Both the position numbers and the translations under genes were made by a program. From assembly GCA_902762795.1 (NCBI GenBank), contig CACWPM010000012.1:62001-126000 (forward strand): a DNA stretch of 64,000 nt, written 5' to 3'. This document shows positions 17,656 through 26,226 of the stretch, in pieces (position 1 is the stretch's first letter; each line of letters starts with the position of its first letter). Origin of the DNA: Fibrobacter succinogenes (GTDB lineage: Bacteria > Fibrobacterota > Fibrobacteria > Fibrobacterales > Fibrobacteraceae). The notes below the pieces were generated by a model, which saw only the letters and a program-made list of their open reading frames with translations, made no database searches and was not told where the DNA came from.

Positions 17656-17918
17656 TTAAGCTTCTTCTTCAGTCTTGACCGGAGCAGCCTTACGAGTCTT
17701 ACGCTTTGCAGAGGTGATGTTAGCACCGCCGCCATAGCGCTTGTTGAAGCTGTCGATACGGCCAGCCGTATCCACGCGATGCTGCTTACCCGTCCAGAAC
17801 GGATGGGTATCAGCCGTAATTTCCAAGGAAATTACGCTATATTCAACACCATCGATAGTCTTCTTTTCGGCGGAAGACTTCGTGGAGGTTGATAATTAGG
17901 GTGGATACCTTCTTTCAT
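17656..17918 (-). pseudogene. rpmE: Ribosomal protein L31 (type B), broken by an internal deletion/frameshift
   Basis: The start [10 protein letters not shown] (17918-17889) is a normal L31 N-terminus. The rest of L31, [16 protein letters not shown] ... [12 protein letters not shown] ... SFNKRYGGG, is intact but in another frame from 17886 to the TAA at 17656. Compared with type B L31 the stretch that should read roughly VVFxDxSxxxxF (~16 residues, about 46 bases) is absent at the junction. The downstream frame has no start codon and an in-frame TAA just upstream, so no full protein can be made as written. A true deletion, a strain defect or an assembly error are all possible. Confidence 0.85.
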
Positions 17919-18014
17919 TATAAAACTTCCTGTGAAGTAATTGTTGAGAGTCTAAATTTAGTTGTTTTTTAGGATTTTGGCAAGTTGCAACATCATTTTT
18001 AGTATTTTTATAAC

Positions 18015-18602
18015 ATGAAATTTTTATTGATGCTCATCACATTATTTTTGTTCGCTTGCGGAAACGACCATCCGACCATTAAGATCATCGAGATCGACAA
18101 GCGTATGGTTCTCGAAGAATGGCCTGATAGCAATTATATCGCCTCGTTAGACTCTATTTTGGCGCTCGAGCCAGTCAAAAAAGGCAAAGACACCGCCGAT
18201 GTAAACCTCAAGATGAACGCATTCAAGGCCCCCACGTTCAAGCTTCCGCCATCCGTGACAGGAGCAAAGAGCACAAGCCACAAACCAAAGTCCGAAAAGC
18301 AAGGCAAGTCCGTCAGGCAAGTTGCGGAGCCGGCCAAACCAAGCAACAATGCCGAAAATTTCGTCGGCAAGTTCACGAACGCGCTCTCAGCATTGCAATC
18401 CGATCCGTCCAACAAGAGTCTATACAAGGTCGTCACCGCAAACGACGGCGAAGACTTGTTCAAGCTACTCCGCAGAACATACGGCGCAGGCACACAGAAC
18501 CTCCCCCGTTTTTACGTGCTTTCGGCACTACAATCAGTAAACCCAGGCATCATGCTCGAGCATCTCAACGTAGGCGATAAAGTGCGCGTTCCGAGGTTGT
18601 AG
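18015..18602 (+). CDS. Lipoprotein with C-terminal LysM-like domain
   Basis: 195 residues. Leader MKFLLMLITLFLFAC, Cys15 lipidated. A charged, Pro/Lys/Ser-rich middle (~60-120) looks disordered. The last ~60 residues (YKVVTANDGEDLFKLLRRTYG ... VLSALQSVNPGIMLEHLNVGDKVRVPRL) have the LysM layout: an opening strand, a helix, NPG and the closing GDKVRVP strand. LysM modules bind peptidoglycan, so this likely links outer membrane and cell wall. No neighbours in the same direction. No clear Shine-Dalgarno; TATTTTTATAAC precedes the ATG. Confidence 0.78.
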   Translation: MKFLLMLITLFLFACGNDHPTIKIIEIDKRMVLEEWPDSNYIASLDSILALEPVKKGKDTADVNLKMNAFKAPTFKLPPSVTGAKSTSHKPKSEKQGKSVRQVAEPAKPSNNAENFVGKFTNALSALQSDPSNKSLYKVVTANDGEDLFKLLRRTYGAGTQNLPRFYVLSALQSVNPGIMLEHLNVGDKVRVPRL

Positions 18603-18640
18603 TTGGCAGTAGGCAGTAGGCGGTAGACAGTAGGAAGTGG
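18602..18640. repeat. TAGGCAG-type heptamer run
   Basis: TTGGCAG TAGGCAG TAGGCGG TAGACAG TAGGAAG: five heptamers directly after the LysM-lipoprotein stop. The rest of the gap to 18780 has inverted ACTAG-rich stretches (GTTACTAG ... CTAGTAAC). Confidence 0.75.
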
Positions 18641-18887
18641 TTTTGGGTATAACAGTTACTAGTTCAGAGTTACTAGAGAATTTCATATAATGAATTCTAT
18701 TAACTAGCCCGAAGGGCGAAGTAACTATTAACTAGTATCTAGTAACGACCACCCACAAGCCCAGCACCTATTAACAGCCTTGATTTTACTGTTAGTGAGA
18801 TATTCTATCAAAAAAAATGAATGATTAACAGAGAGAGAATATAGCGTCGGCCAAGGATGGGGAGGGTGCAGGGAGGGGCCCGTGCGG

Positions 18888-19001
18888 CCTTCGCAAAAGT
18901 GCGCAAAATGAGTGTCGCGGGAGGCTGCTTGCAGACTCACATGACTGAATGCAGCCACGGACGCATAAGCGTCAACTCCGAGCTCTCGCCCCGCCCGCAT
19001 G
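18888..19001 (-). repeat. Dispersed CG-rich repeat (also at 35515-35605)
   Basis: Read on the minus strand it begins CATGCGGGCGGGGCG and goes on to a TCAGTCATGT block, GCAAGC and CCCGCGACACTC. The plus strand at 35515-35605 has the same order of blocks. An open frame of 98 codons across it (18728-19024) is therefore probably not a gene. The remainder of the 18603-19035 gap holds nothing else recognised. Confidence 0.6.
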
Positions 19002-19035
19002 ACGTACTTTTCTTGCTTTTTCAAAAGCTCTTTTC

Positions 19036-20421
19036 TTAAAACAGCGTCTTCACACCAAAGCCAAGCACCCCATCCAAATAATCGCCCCCATTGCGAAGCG
19101 CATAGTAAATGCTAAAGCTCCACGACTTGCGGTACTGCGTAAAACCGATGCCATAATCGTGTTCACTCGCCCATCCGTGGAAAGGTGCTATCCGTCGATA
19201 AAGTCCCGGCTGGTAGAAAAGTTCAATCGACAAATCGTAACCGTCTTGCCAAAGGAACGCCGCTTGCGAAAAGCCATACGCGCGCGTCCTCATAAAGCCA
19301 TACATCATGCCCTTGAACGAATTGATTCCACCGAGTGCAAACAAATCATCGCGTGCAAACGAGCCTCCCGATGGGAGCATGGCACCCGCCGCCGCCGAAT
19401 AACGCACGATAAAGTTTTTCCAAAGCGGCACGTAATGCACAAACGATGTTTCCAACCGCAAAAAACTATCAAGCGAATCAGGTCGATCCATCAACCATGA
19501 AAGCGATACTTCCAACAAAGTTCCGCTCCGAGGTAACACGCGACGGTCAAACGAAACATACGATAGTTCAAAAGTCGAACTTTTTTCGTCATTGCCAATT
19601 CCCAAAAAAACAGAAAGCTCAAAATTAAAACCAATATTCCGCGATACGCCTAGTTCAAACCGCGAATTGCGCGACAAAGAATCATCTTCAAAGAACCCGC
19701 GCACAACAACATTCCACAGAGAGCCAAAGATAAACCTTTCACGATACAAGCCTTCAATTCTGCGCGAACTTTCCTGCGAATAACCTTCCAATAGCAAATC
19801 ACGCCCCGTCCCTAAAATGTTGTACAAAACAAGATTAATTTTACCTTCCCAAACATTATCGTCGCTAGAATACGAGAGGAACCCTTCCGCCGCAGAAATC
19901 GGGACGGCCCGCATGGAATACGCCGGAATCACACGATTGCGAACAGGATCCCTGAACAAGCGAACTTTCGATGTCATCTCGTAATACCCCAAACACGACA
20001 GCATCCTTTCTGAACTTTCCAAATCAGAAAGCGACACGTCCCCGCCAACTTCGAGTCCAGTCAATTTCCTAAAGACATCGGAGTCCGTTGTCCCCGAATC
20101 CAGATTCTCAGGTTCCGCCCAGACCCAACCATTTCCACGTTCGAACTTGCAACGCATAACCCCAGCACTATCAACGTCCACTTGCATTTTTGCGCCAAGA
20201 AATCCATGGTCTTCATAATAACGCAAAATTTTCCTTTTTACATCATGCCAGGAATCGCAAGGCGCACCGACCAGCACATTCATCGAGATTTCATCAAATT
20301 CGCTATGGTCGCCAACCCATTCAATCCGTTCAATGCGGCAAACAGACGCAAAGCTCAGGCTAAAGCCAAACGCAATAGCAACAAAGACGCAGAATAAAGT
20401 ATTTTGAATCCAATGTTTCAT
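19036..20421 (-). CDS. Omp85-superfamily outer-membrane protein (POTRA plus beta-barrel)
   Basis: 461 residues from the ATG at 20421. The signal peptide is residues ~1-25 (CVFVAIAFGFSLSFAS). A POTRA-like region (IERIEWVGDHSEFDEISM ... KILRYYEDHGFLGAKMQVDVD) is followed by beta strands to a terminal Phe (GFGVKTLF) as in outer-membrane barrels; DDLFALGGINSFKGM resembles the conserved GG..SFRG motif of BamA/TamA/TpsB. It should insert or export a partner, most simply the large barrel encoded just upstream. I chose this start because the stop of the upstream gene lies one base before it; an earlier in-frame start would overlap heavily. Last gene of a probable five-gene operon. Confidence 0.82.
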   Translation of the reverse strand: MKHWIQNTLFCVFVAIAFGFSLSFASVCRIERIEWVGDHSEFDEISMNVLVGAPCDSWHDVKRKILRYYEDHGFLGAKMQVDVDSAGVMRCKFERGNGWVWAEPENLDSGTTDSDVFRKLTGLEVGGDVSLSDLESSERMLSCLGYYEMTSKVRLFRDPVRNRVIPAYSMRAVPISAAEGFLSYSSDDNVWEGKINLVLYNILGTGRDLLLEGYSQESSRRIEGLYRERFIFGSLWNVVVRGFFEDDSLSRNSRFELGVSRNIGFNFELSVFLGIGNDEKSSTFELSYVSFDRRVLPRSGTLLEVSLSWLMDRPDSLDSFLRLETSFVHYVPLWKNFIVRYSAAAGAMLPSGGSFARDDLFALGGINSFKGMMYGFMRTRAYGFSQAAFLWQDGYDLSIELFYQPGLYRRIAPFHGWASEHDYGIGFTQYRKSWSFSIYYALRNGGDYLDGVLGFGVKTLF

Positions 20422-20422
20422 A

Positions 20423-23296
20423 CTAGAAATACGCCTTCGCCTCGCTCGCCAATTTTTGGAACACATTCTCTTCGGCATCGCCAAAACGCAAAACATAACG
20501 GATAGACAACGATAAAAAATGATTGATTTCCATAGAAGCCATAGCCTCAAGCCTATACGTCACACCATCGCCAAAACCGGACATCATCTGGTACGGAATT
20601 TCGCCATCGCGCTTTTTCATTTGTATGGACGCAAATGAGATATGCCCATCAACCACGCCTTCCTTCTCGTACCCCAAACGAAGTTCCTCTTCCCAAAGGT
20701 TTGCGGCAAACGCCGACTTTAAATCGTCCTCACCGGAACCATCCCTATAACGCACGCGCGGTTCCAAACGGAATCCGAAGGGCAACTTCCAGGAATACCG
20801 CCCCGTAATTTCCCAAATATTCCAATCTAGCTTTTGCAAGGCGGTCAAGTTTACCGTTTCAAGGACATTATCGATACCAATGTAATGATTTTCATTTATT
20901 TTAAATCCGGCTGTAATTTTATGATCAAATTTATCTTGATAATATCCGGTAGAAGACATTTTCTTTTCGTAGCTTGCACTCGGACTATATTCCGCCGACA
21001 ATCCGGAAGGATGTTCCCAGATAAGGCTAGCCTCCCACGAGACGGTTCCCGCAGTCACAGCCTTTAATCCCGATGGAATGACCGGAGGGAAATAGATTTT
21101 TTTTCCAGTCGTATCTTCAGCTTCGGAACGATACGAAGCGCTTAGCGTTATATCGCGTAACAGGCCTTGAGTAATTCCCAACGAAACACCGGGATTCCAT
21201 TCTAGCGAAGCTTCGAACGAGGCATTTGACGAAAGTACGGCGCCCACGGAATCATTGCGTCCCATGCCTTCATAGACAAAATCTCCATTATCCACGCCTT
21301 CGATAAAAGTTCCTGTAAGGCTATCGTAACGCACATCGCCGGTGCCTTTTGCCACAGCCTTGTAAATCGTCGTATAAGTCTGCTCCGAAGTCATCCCGAA
21401 ACGATAAGCGATAGAACCTTGCACGCCCAAATCTTCATCGCCAAAATCCATGTTCAAATCACCCACCCACGAATCCGAGGCGCCAAGCGAATCCGCCACC
21501 GCATGGGAATATTGTAAAAGGTGAGACAAATTAAACTTGCGAAAAGAGGCTTCGGCCGATTGTGTCCACGTCACAAGATTTACGGAATCGCGCCAACGAT
21601 CATCATGGGAATGGCGCACGGTAAGCGTCCCGATGGTTTCCTTCATGTTCCACAGCTCACCGTTCAACGTAGCACCGGCAGATGTCTTCGCATAAATGCG
21701 CTCCGTCTTAGAGCCCAGTGAATCGCGGACAGAATAGCGCACATCGCCGCTACCGAACGGCCTAAAGAACCCCCGCAAGAACATCGATGAAAAAGCCCCC
21801 TGGTAACGTTTCTGGTCCACCTTTTGCGAACTCGAAACATACGATGCCATAAATTCACTCGTCGCATCCGGCACGCGATGCACAAAAGACAGTTCTGACC
21901 GCGAAGAATTCCAACGTTCGCCATCCCCACGGCGGTAGCCCCATTTTGCCACGCCAAACCAGTCTTTACCCAGCTTAATCCGGAGAGCAAGTTCGTCGTG
22001 ACGCAAGAGACCTTTCAAAAGCGCGCTATCCAGATCCCATTCATTTCTAAGCGTATAAGCATCCCAGTCCCGTTCACTCCCTGTGAATTGCGAAACAGCA
22101 AAACCGTTTTGAATAAAGTTCCCGTACACCGAGAACGCAACCGGGAACGAGCGCATTTCTTGCGTCGAGTCCGTTGTCACATACCACCTAAAAGCTCGTC
22201 CGCTCGGGCCGTCAACGTTATTCGAAACTGTATTCGAATCCATGCGATTGAGCCCCAGTTCTACATCGGCATAGAAGCAGTGCTCCGCCTGCAGGCGGAG
22301 CCTAAGCCCCAAGCGTTCCGACATTTTCGGACGATGCAATTCGCGAAGCGAAGACGAATCACGTAAATTTTCACCGCGATCGTTTTTCAAGCGCTCGTAA
22401 TCAGCACTGTCAAGCGAACTTTTTCGCATGCGGTCCACATCATTTTCCAAATGGAAACCGGACACGTCAAAGAACACATTTTCAAAACGCAAGCTACCGC
22501 GAACGGCATACATCGTATAAATATCATCGTTCAAGTAAGCATCGTACTCAACCGAAATGACATCGTCCGTCCCCGGAATAATTCCATTTTTAAAATTCAA
22601 AAGACCACCGGCATAATTCACTTCGTAATCGCGATTACGGACAAGTTCAACACCATTCAACCAGACTTTTTCGGAATTCGGCACAATTGAAATAAAGCTA
22701 CCCGTTTCGTCCAGGTAATAGCCCTCGCGCTGCCCCTGCACACCGCTAAACGAACGCGAATAGCGAGTGACCTCGTCTGTTCCCCACGCACCGCTTATTT
22801 CGGCCCCACCGTAACGCAGGCTCGCCATAGCACCGAGCGTCGAACGGCTAAACGACGAAAGCATCATGGAATTGTCATTCCAAGAAAAATCGCCCAAATG
22901 GAGCATCGCAAATGGAGACTCTACGCGGAAATATACTTGATCCACCTCCTGAAGCGTTGCTGTCGTCTGCTCCCCCGCCTTGCGGTCCACATCCGACAAA
23001 AGAGCATCAATGTAAACGCTGTCCGAAAGGCGCCCTTGTATCGAAAGACGCAGTTCCTGATCGACTTGGGTTCCGCCATCGCCCACAGTCACTTGCATCG
23101 TTTTATAGCCGTGAGTTTCGATTTCGGCATGCGATGAATCGGACGCATCCGTTGTTGCGACAAGATCCGCCGTTTCCGGCGCATTTTCTAAAGCATTTTT
23201 TTCAAGAATGGAAGGATTCCAAACAGGGAGCGAATCGATATCCAAAGCAAAGGCTAAGCCGACAAACAGCAGGCCCAGACCAAGAATAGACCGCAT
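20423..23296 (-). CDS. Large outer-membrane beta-barrel protein of unknown function
   Basis: 957 residues with signal peptide MRSILGLGLLFVGLAFA. The N-terminal third is beta-rich and includes LRLSIQGRLSDSVYIDALLSD and a domain reading VWLNGVELVRNRDYEVNYAG, followed by NGIIPGTDDVISVEY. The remaining ~650 residues alternate aromatic and polar residues like a barrel and end in AKAYF. I do not know a named family. It is translationally close to the Omp85-type protein that follows (one base) and to the DUF2914-like gene before it (six bases). It may be a surface adhesin or export channel working with the MglA/roadblock pair, which is inference from position. Confidence 0.72.
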   Translation of the reverse strand: MRSILGLGLLFVGLAFALDIDSLPVWNPSILEKNALENAPETADLVATTDASDSSHAEIETHGYKTMQVTVGDGGTQVDQELRLSIQGRLSDSVYIDALLSDVDRKAGEQTTATLQEVDQVYFRVESPFAMLHLGDFSWNDNSMMLSSFSRSTLGAMASLRYGGAEISGAWGTDEVTRYSRSFSGVQGQREGYYLDETGSFISIVPNSEKVWLNGVELVRNRDYEVNYAGGLLNFKNGIIPGTDDVISVEYDAYLNDDIYTMYAVRGSLRFENVFFDVSGFHLENDVDRMRKSSLDSADYERLKNDRGENLRDSSSLRELHRPKMSERLGLRLRLQAEHCFYADVELGLNRMDSNTVSNNVDGPSGRAFRWYVTTDSTQEMRSFPVAFSVYGNFIQNGFAVSQFTGSERDWDAYTLRNEWDLDSALLKGLLRHDELALRIKLGKDWFGVAKWGYRRGDGERWNSSRSELSFVHRVPDATSEFMASYVSSSQKVDQKRYQGAFSSMFLRGFFRPFGSGDVRYSVRDSLGSKTERIYAKTSAGATLNGELWNMKETIGTLTVRHSHDDRWRDSVNLVTWTQSAEASFRKFNLSHLLQYSHAVADSLGASDSWVGDLNMDFGDEDLGVQGSIAYRFGMTSEQTYTTIYKAVAKGTGDVRYDSLTGTFIEGVDNGDFVYEGMGRNDSVGAVLSSNASFEASLEWNPGVSLGITQGLLRDITLSASYRSEAEDTTGKKIYFPPVIPSGLKAVTAGTVSWEASLIWEHPSGLSAEYSPSASYEKKMSSTGYYQDKFDHKITAGFKINENHYIGIDNVLETVNLTALQKLDWNIWEITGRYSWKLPFGFRLEPRVRYRDGSGEDDLKSAFAANLWEEELRLGYEKEGVVDGHISFASIQMKKRDGEIPYQMMSGFGDGVTYRLEAMASMEINHFLSLSIRYVLRFGDAEENVFQKLASEAKAYF

Positions 23297-23302
23297 ACAG
23301 AA

Positions 23303-23776
23303 CTACCGGGAAGGAGACACTACGCGGAACTGCCTACTGGCAAGCAATTTGCGGCCAGCCACCAAATCGACACTCCATTCACCGAGTTCGACCAGATCCG
23401 ACGCAAGCTTCGAACTGCAAACGTCTCCAGTAAGGTTGCAAGGTTCGACAAAAATCGTATCGATTCCTAAAAACCAGATATGGACAAGCGTGTCTTCTTG
23501 ATAACGTGCAGAATTTGTAATAGACGAAAACACATAAAGTCTCGTATTTTCTTCGAAAACGCTATCGGAACCAAAGGGTTCTCCATTCACAATATGTCGG
23601 CAAACCACGCTATTCGCAGGAGAGAGCTCGATGTCGGAATTGTCGGTAAAACGAACTTCGTCATCAATAAAGAACATGACAAAGCGGTGCGCAAAGAAAC
23701 CGAGAAAGACGACTATCGCTAAAAGGGTCGTCTTACGCAAATTTCTCAGTGGCGGAAACCGGCCTGCCACAAGCAC
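23303..23776 (-). CDS. DUF2914-like membrane-anchored protein
   Basis: 157 residues. One transmembrane segment near the N-terminus (TTLLAIVVFLGFFAHRFVMFF) and a periplasmic domain. That domain has CRHIVNGEPFGSDSVF, LYVFSSITN, VHIWFLGIDTIFVEPCNL and GEWSVDLVAGRKLLASRQFRV, the strand pattern of DUF2914. The family's role is unknown. Two bases separate its start from the stop of the roadblock gene, so it is surely co-transcribed. Possible inner-membrane link between a cytoplasmic GTPase module and the envelope proteins downstream. Confidence 0.7.
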   Translation of the reverse strand: MLVAGRFPPLRNLRKTTLLAIVVFLGFFAHRFVMFFIDDEVRFTDNSDIELSPANSVVCRHIVNGEPFGSDSVFEENTRLYVFSSITNSARYQEDTLVHIWFLGIDTIFVEPCNLTGDVCSSKLASDLVELGEWSVDLVAGRKLLASRQFRVVSPSR

Positions 23777-23779
23777 CTC

Positions 23780-24205
23780 CTAGCGGACGAGACTGCTCGT
23801 ATTCTGCGTAAATGCAGGAACGGCGTCCTCCAGCTTTTCCACTAGCAAGCGGTTAAAATCTTCAATGCGGTTCGGGAGACGCCCCCCGTTAAACACCTGA
23901 ACAAGCAAGAGAGACTGGTCTACAGGAGAAATATAGACTGAACGATTTTCACCCGTAAAAGAAACAGACTGGAACTTCTCGCCACCAAGCATGACGCCTA
24001 TCTGACGCGATGAATCAAATGCAGCAATACTCAAAACAGCAAGAGGCGTTGCATCAAGATCGGAACCAAGGGAACCGACTTCGGCAATAATGTTTCCATC
24101 GCGATGGCAAAGAACAACATATTCGCACTTGACACTTGCCTGGTATGCAGCCATCAAGCGACGCACTTTGTTTGCATCATCAGAATAAATTGTATAATCG
24201 CTCAT
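23780..24205 (-). CDS. Roadblock/LC7 domain protein (MglB-like)
   Basis: 141 residues. VKCEYVVLCHRDGNIIAEVGSLG, then LAVLSIAAFDSSRQIGVMLG and VYISPVDQSLLLVQVFNGG, is the roadblock/LC7 fold. In MglB this fold is the GTPase-activating partner of MglA, controlling polarity and surface motility. It is next to an MglA-like GTPase gene (28-base gap), which supports pairing. Cytoplasmic. No catalytic residue is expected, since MglB acts by reshaping the GTPase active site. Confidence 0.85.
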   Translation of the reverse strand: MSDYTIYSDDANKVRRLMAAYQASVKCEYVVLCHRDGNIIAEVGSLGSDLDATPLAVLSIAAFDSSRQIGVMLGGEKFQSVSFTGENRSVYISPVDQSLLLVQVFNGGRLPNRIEDFNRLLVEKLEDAVPAFTQNTSSLVR

Positions 24206-24233
24206 ATTACACTACGAACCTTTATAGAACTAC

Positions 24234-25172
24234 TTATCCTTTCGGCTTGTACGGACGCAAGACAATTTCATCGTCATCCGATTCAGCCGGTTTGTCAACA
24301 GCGCGACCGAATGTCGGCATTCTAGGAACAGCGGTCGACACGCGCGGACGCGCGAACGGCGACGACATGGCGCCCTTCTGGAACAAGCCTGAACCAGCAC
24401 CGCCGGAATTAGCCATATTCGCTTGAGGCTTTGCAGCAAACGACGGCATACGGAACGGAGATGACGGCTGCTGCGGAGCGGTAGCCTCATTCTGCGGTTT
24501 GCCCACCTCTGCATTTTCGACAGGAGCTTCAGTCGGTGCCGGGGCCGCGGCACTTGCATTACCGGCCGCCTTGCGCAAGAATCCCTGCTTCACATTGAAC
24601 TTTTCGATGACCAGCATGGCAATCGTCTTGAGCGTTGTCACAACGCCTTTCCCGTTGTGGGCGGTCGCTGGGAAAAACTGGATTTTCTTGTCGGGATTGA
24701 GTTGCTCGTTCATCTCATCCAGAGTAAAGACGTTTTCCATATCGCGCTTGTTGTACTGTAACACAAACGGGATATCATCCAAGTTCATGCCGTAATCCAT
24801 CAAGTTCTGGCGCAAGTTCTGGAGGCTTTCCAAATTTTCGGCCTGACGGGAACGTTGGGAATCAGCCACAAAGACAATTCCATCTACACCTCGAAGAACG
24901 AGCTTGCGGGTGCTGTTGTAATAGACCTGACCAGGAACAGTGTAAAGCTGGAAACGAGTCTTGAAACCCTTGATGTCGCCCAAGTTCAGAGGCAAGAAGT
25001 CAAAAAACAAGGTTCGATCACCTTCAGTCGCAAGCGACACCATGTCAGTGCGCTTGTCTTGAGGCATTTTCTGGTGAATTACCTGAAGATTCGTGGTTTT
25101 ACCACTTAGACCAGGACCATAGTAAACGACCTTACAACTTATTTCTCTAGTAGCAAAATTAATAGACGACAT
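24234..25172 (-). CDS. MglA-like small GTPase with disordered C-terminal tail
   Basis: 312 residues. G1 loop GPGLSGKTT at 19-27, the MglA-type G3 YTVPGQ in place of DxxG near residue 78, and NKRD as G4 near 140, so nucleotide binding should work. Standard MglA ends near residue 195; here about 110 more residues rich in Pro, Ala, Gln and Met follow (APAPTEAPVENAE..., FRMPSFAAKPQ), likely disordered and perhaps a targeting tail. First gene of the leftward run GTPase, roadblock, DUF2914-like, barrel, Omp85. Likely controls polarity or surface machinery in the cytoplasm. Confidence 0.87.
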   Translation of the reverse strand: MSSINFATREISCKVVYYGPGLSGKTTNLQVIHQKMPQDKRTDMVSLATEGDRTLFFDFLPLNLGDIKGFKTRFQLYTVPGQVYYNSTRKLVLRGVDGIVFVADSQRSRQAENLESLQNLRQNLMDYGMNLDDIPFVLQYNKRDMENVFTLDEMNEQLNPDKKIQFFPATAHNGKGVVTTLKTIAMLVIEKFNVKQGFLRKAAGNASAAAPAPTEAPVENAEVGKPQNEATAPQQPSSPFRMPSFAAKPQANMANSGGAGSGLFQKGAMSSPFARPRVSTAVPRMPTFGRAVDKPAESDDDEIVLRPYKPKG

Positions 25173-25407
25173 TATAAATCCTTGAAACCCAATACTTAAT
25201 CTAGTAAAAAAGTTTCGTAATCAAAAAAAAATTTTCTTTTTTGGGCTTTTTTTAAGTAAAATCACAATTTTTTCGCTAAATTGCCGCCTAAAAACGCTCC
25301 CGACGGCATTTCAATATAATTTTATCACTAGTTTTAAATAACAAAACAGACCGATATACTTTCGCATATCGGCACCATATTGTCTAAAAACTGTAAGAAG
25401 TTCTTAA
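25173..25407. other. AT-rich gap with the rpsT terminator
   Basis: CCGATAT (25351-25357) pairs with ATATCGG (25366-25372), followed on the minus strand by a T-rich stretch, and ends rpsT. The rest is AT-rich and should contain the promoter of the MglA operon, but no clear box stands out. Confidence 0.5.
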
Positions 25408-25668
25408 TTAAGCGAGGCCGTTAATGACCTTGGCAACCTTGGCCTTGTAGTTGGCAGCACGGTTGGCGCAGAAACCTGCACGGTGAGAAACGGCAGCCTT
25501 GTCGAGCATGCTGAAAAGCTTCGGCATTTCTTCGAGGGCAGCGGCTTTCGTAGCAGCAGTGCGGATAACCTTGAGGCTAGCACGGATAGCGCTACGAGTG
25601 GAACGGTTCATTGCGTTGGCCTTTTCGGCCTGGAGCAAACGCTTTTTGCAAGACTTGTGTTGAGGCAC
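25408..25668 (-). CDS. rpsT: 30S ribosomal protein S20
   Basis: 86 residues, the usual S20 length, rich in Lys, Arg and Ala. The start MPQHKSCKKRLLQAEKANAM corresponds to the common KSAxKRxRQxExRRxxN opening and the end AANYKAKVAKVINGLA to the KAAR(K/A)KSRLxxxLN end. It binds 16S rRNA in the small subunit. Single gene with its own terminator; the upstream 170 bases lead into the large heptamer array. Confidence 0.9.
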   Translation of the reverse strand: MPQHKSCKKRLLQAEKANAMNRSTRSAIRASLKVIRTAATKAAALEEMPKLFSMLDKAAVSHRAGFCANRAANYKAKVAKVINGLA

Positions 25669-25838
25669 CTTAAAATCTCCGGGTGAAAACCTACTTAAAA
25701 AATGTTAGCACAAAGATAGTAAAAGTTTGGAAGTTGTCAAGGGGTGCGGCAAAGCCGCAGTTGGCAGATTTTAGTTGGCAGAACTTAGCCCGCTTCGCTC
25801 TTAGAACTTAGTTTTTTTTCTTTTAGAGAGAAGAGATA

Positions 25839-26213
<375 letters not shown>

Positions 26214-26216
<3 letters not shown>

Positions 26217-26220
26217 ATTT
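26214..26220 (+). promoter_or_regulatory. TATATTT box 6 bases before the ATG
   Basis: TATATTT then ACCCGC then ATG. A -10 type element this close implies a leaderless or very short-leader message; the same box at the same spacing precedes genes at 28295 (minus) and 32888. Confidence 0.55.
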
Positions 26221-26226
26221 ACCCGC

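Noticed and set aside
18728-19024. 98-codon open frame in the gap before the Omp85 gene
   Set aside because: Overlaps a dispersed repeat whose other copy does not keep the frame; no ribosome site.
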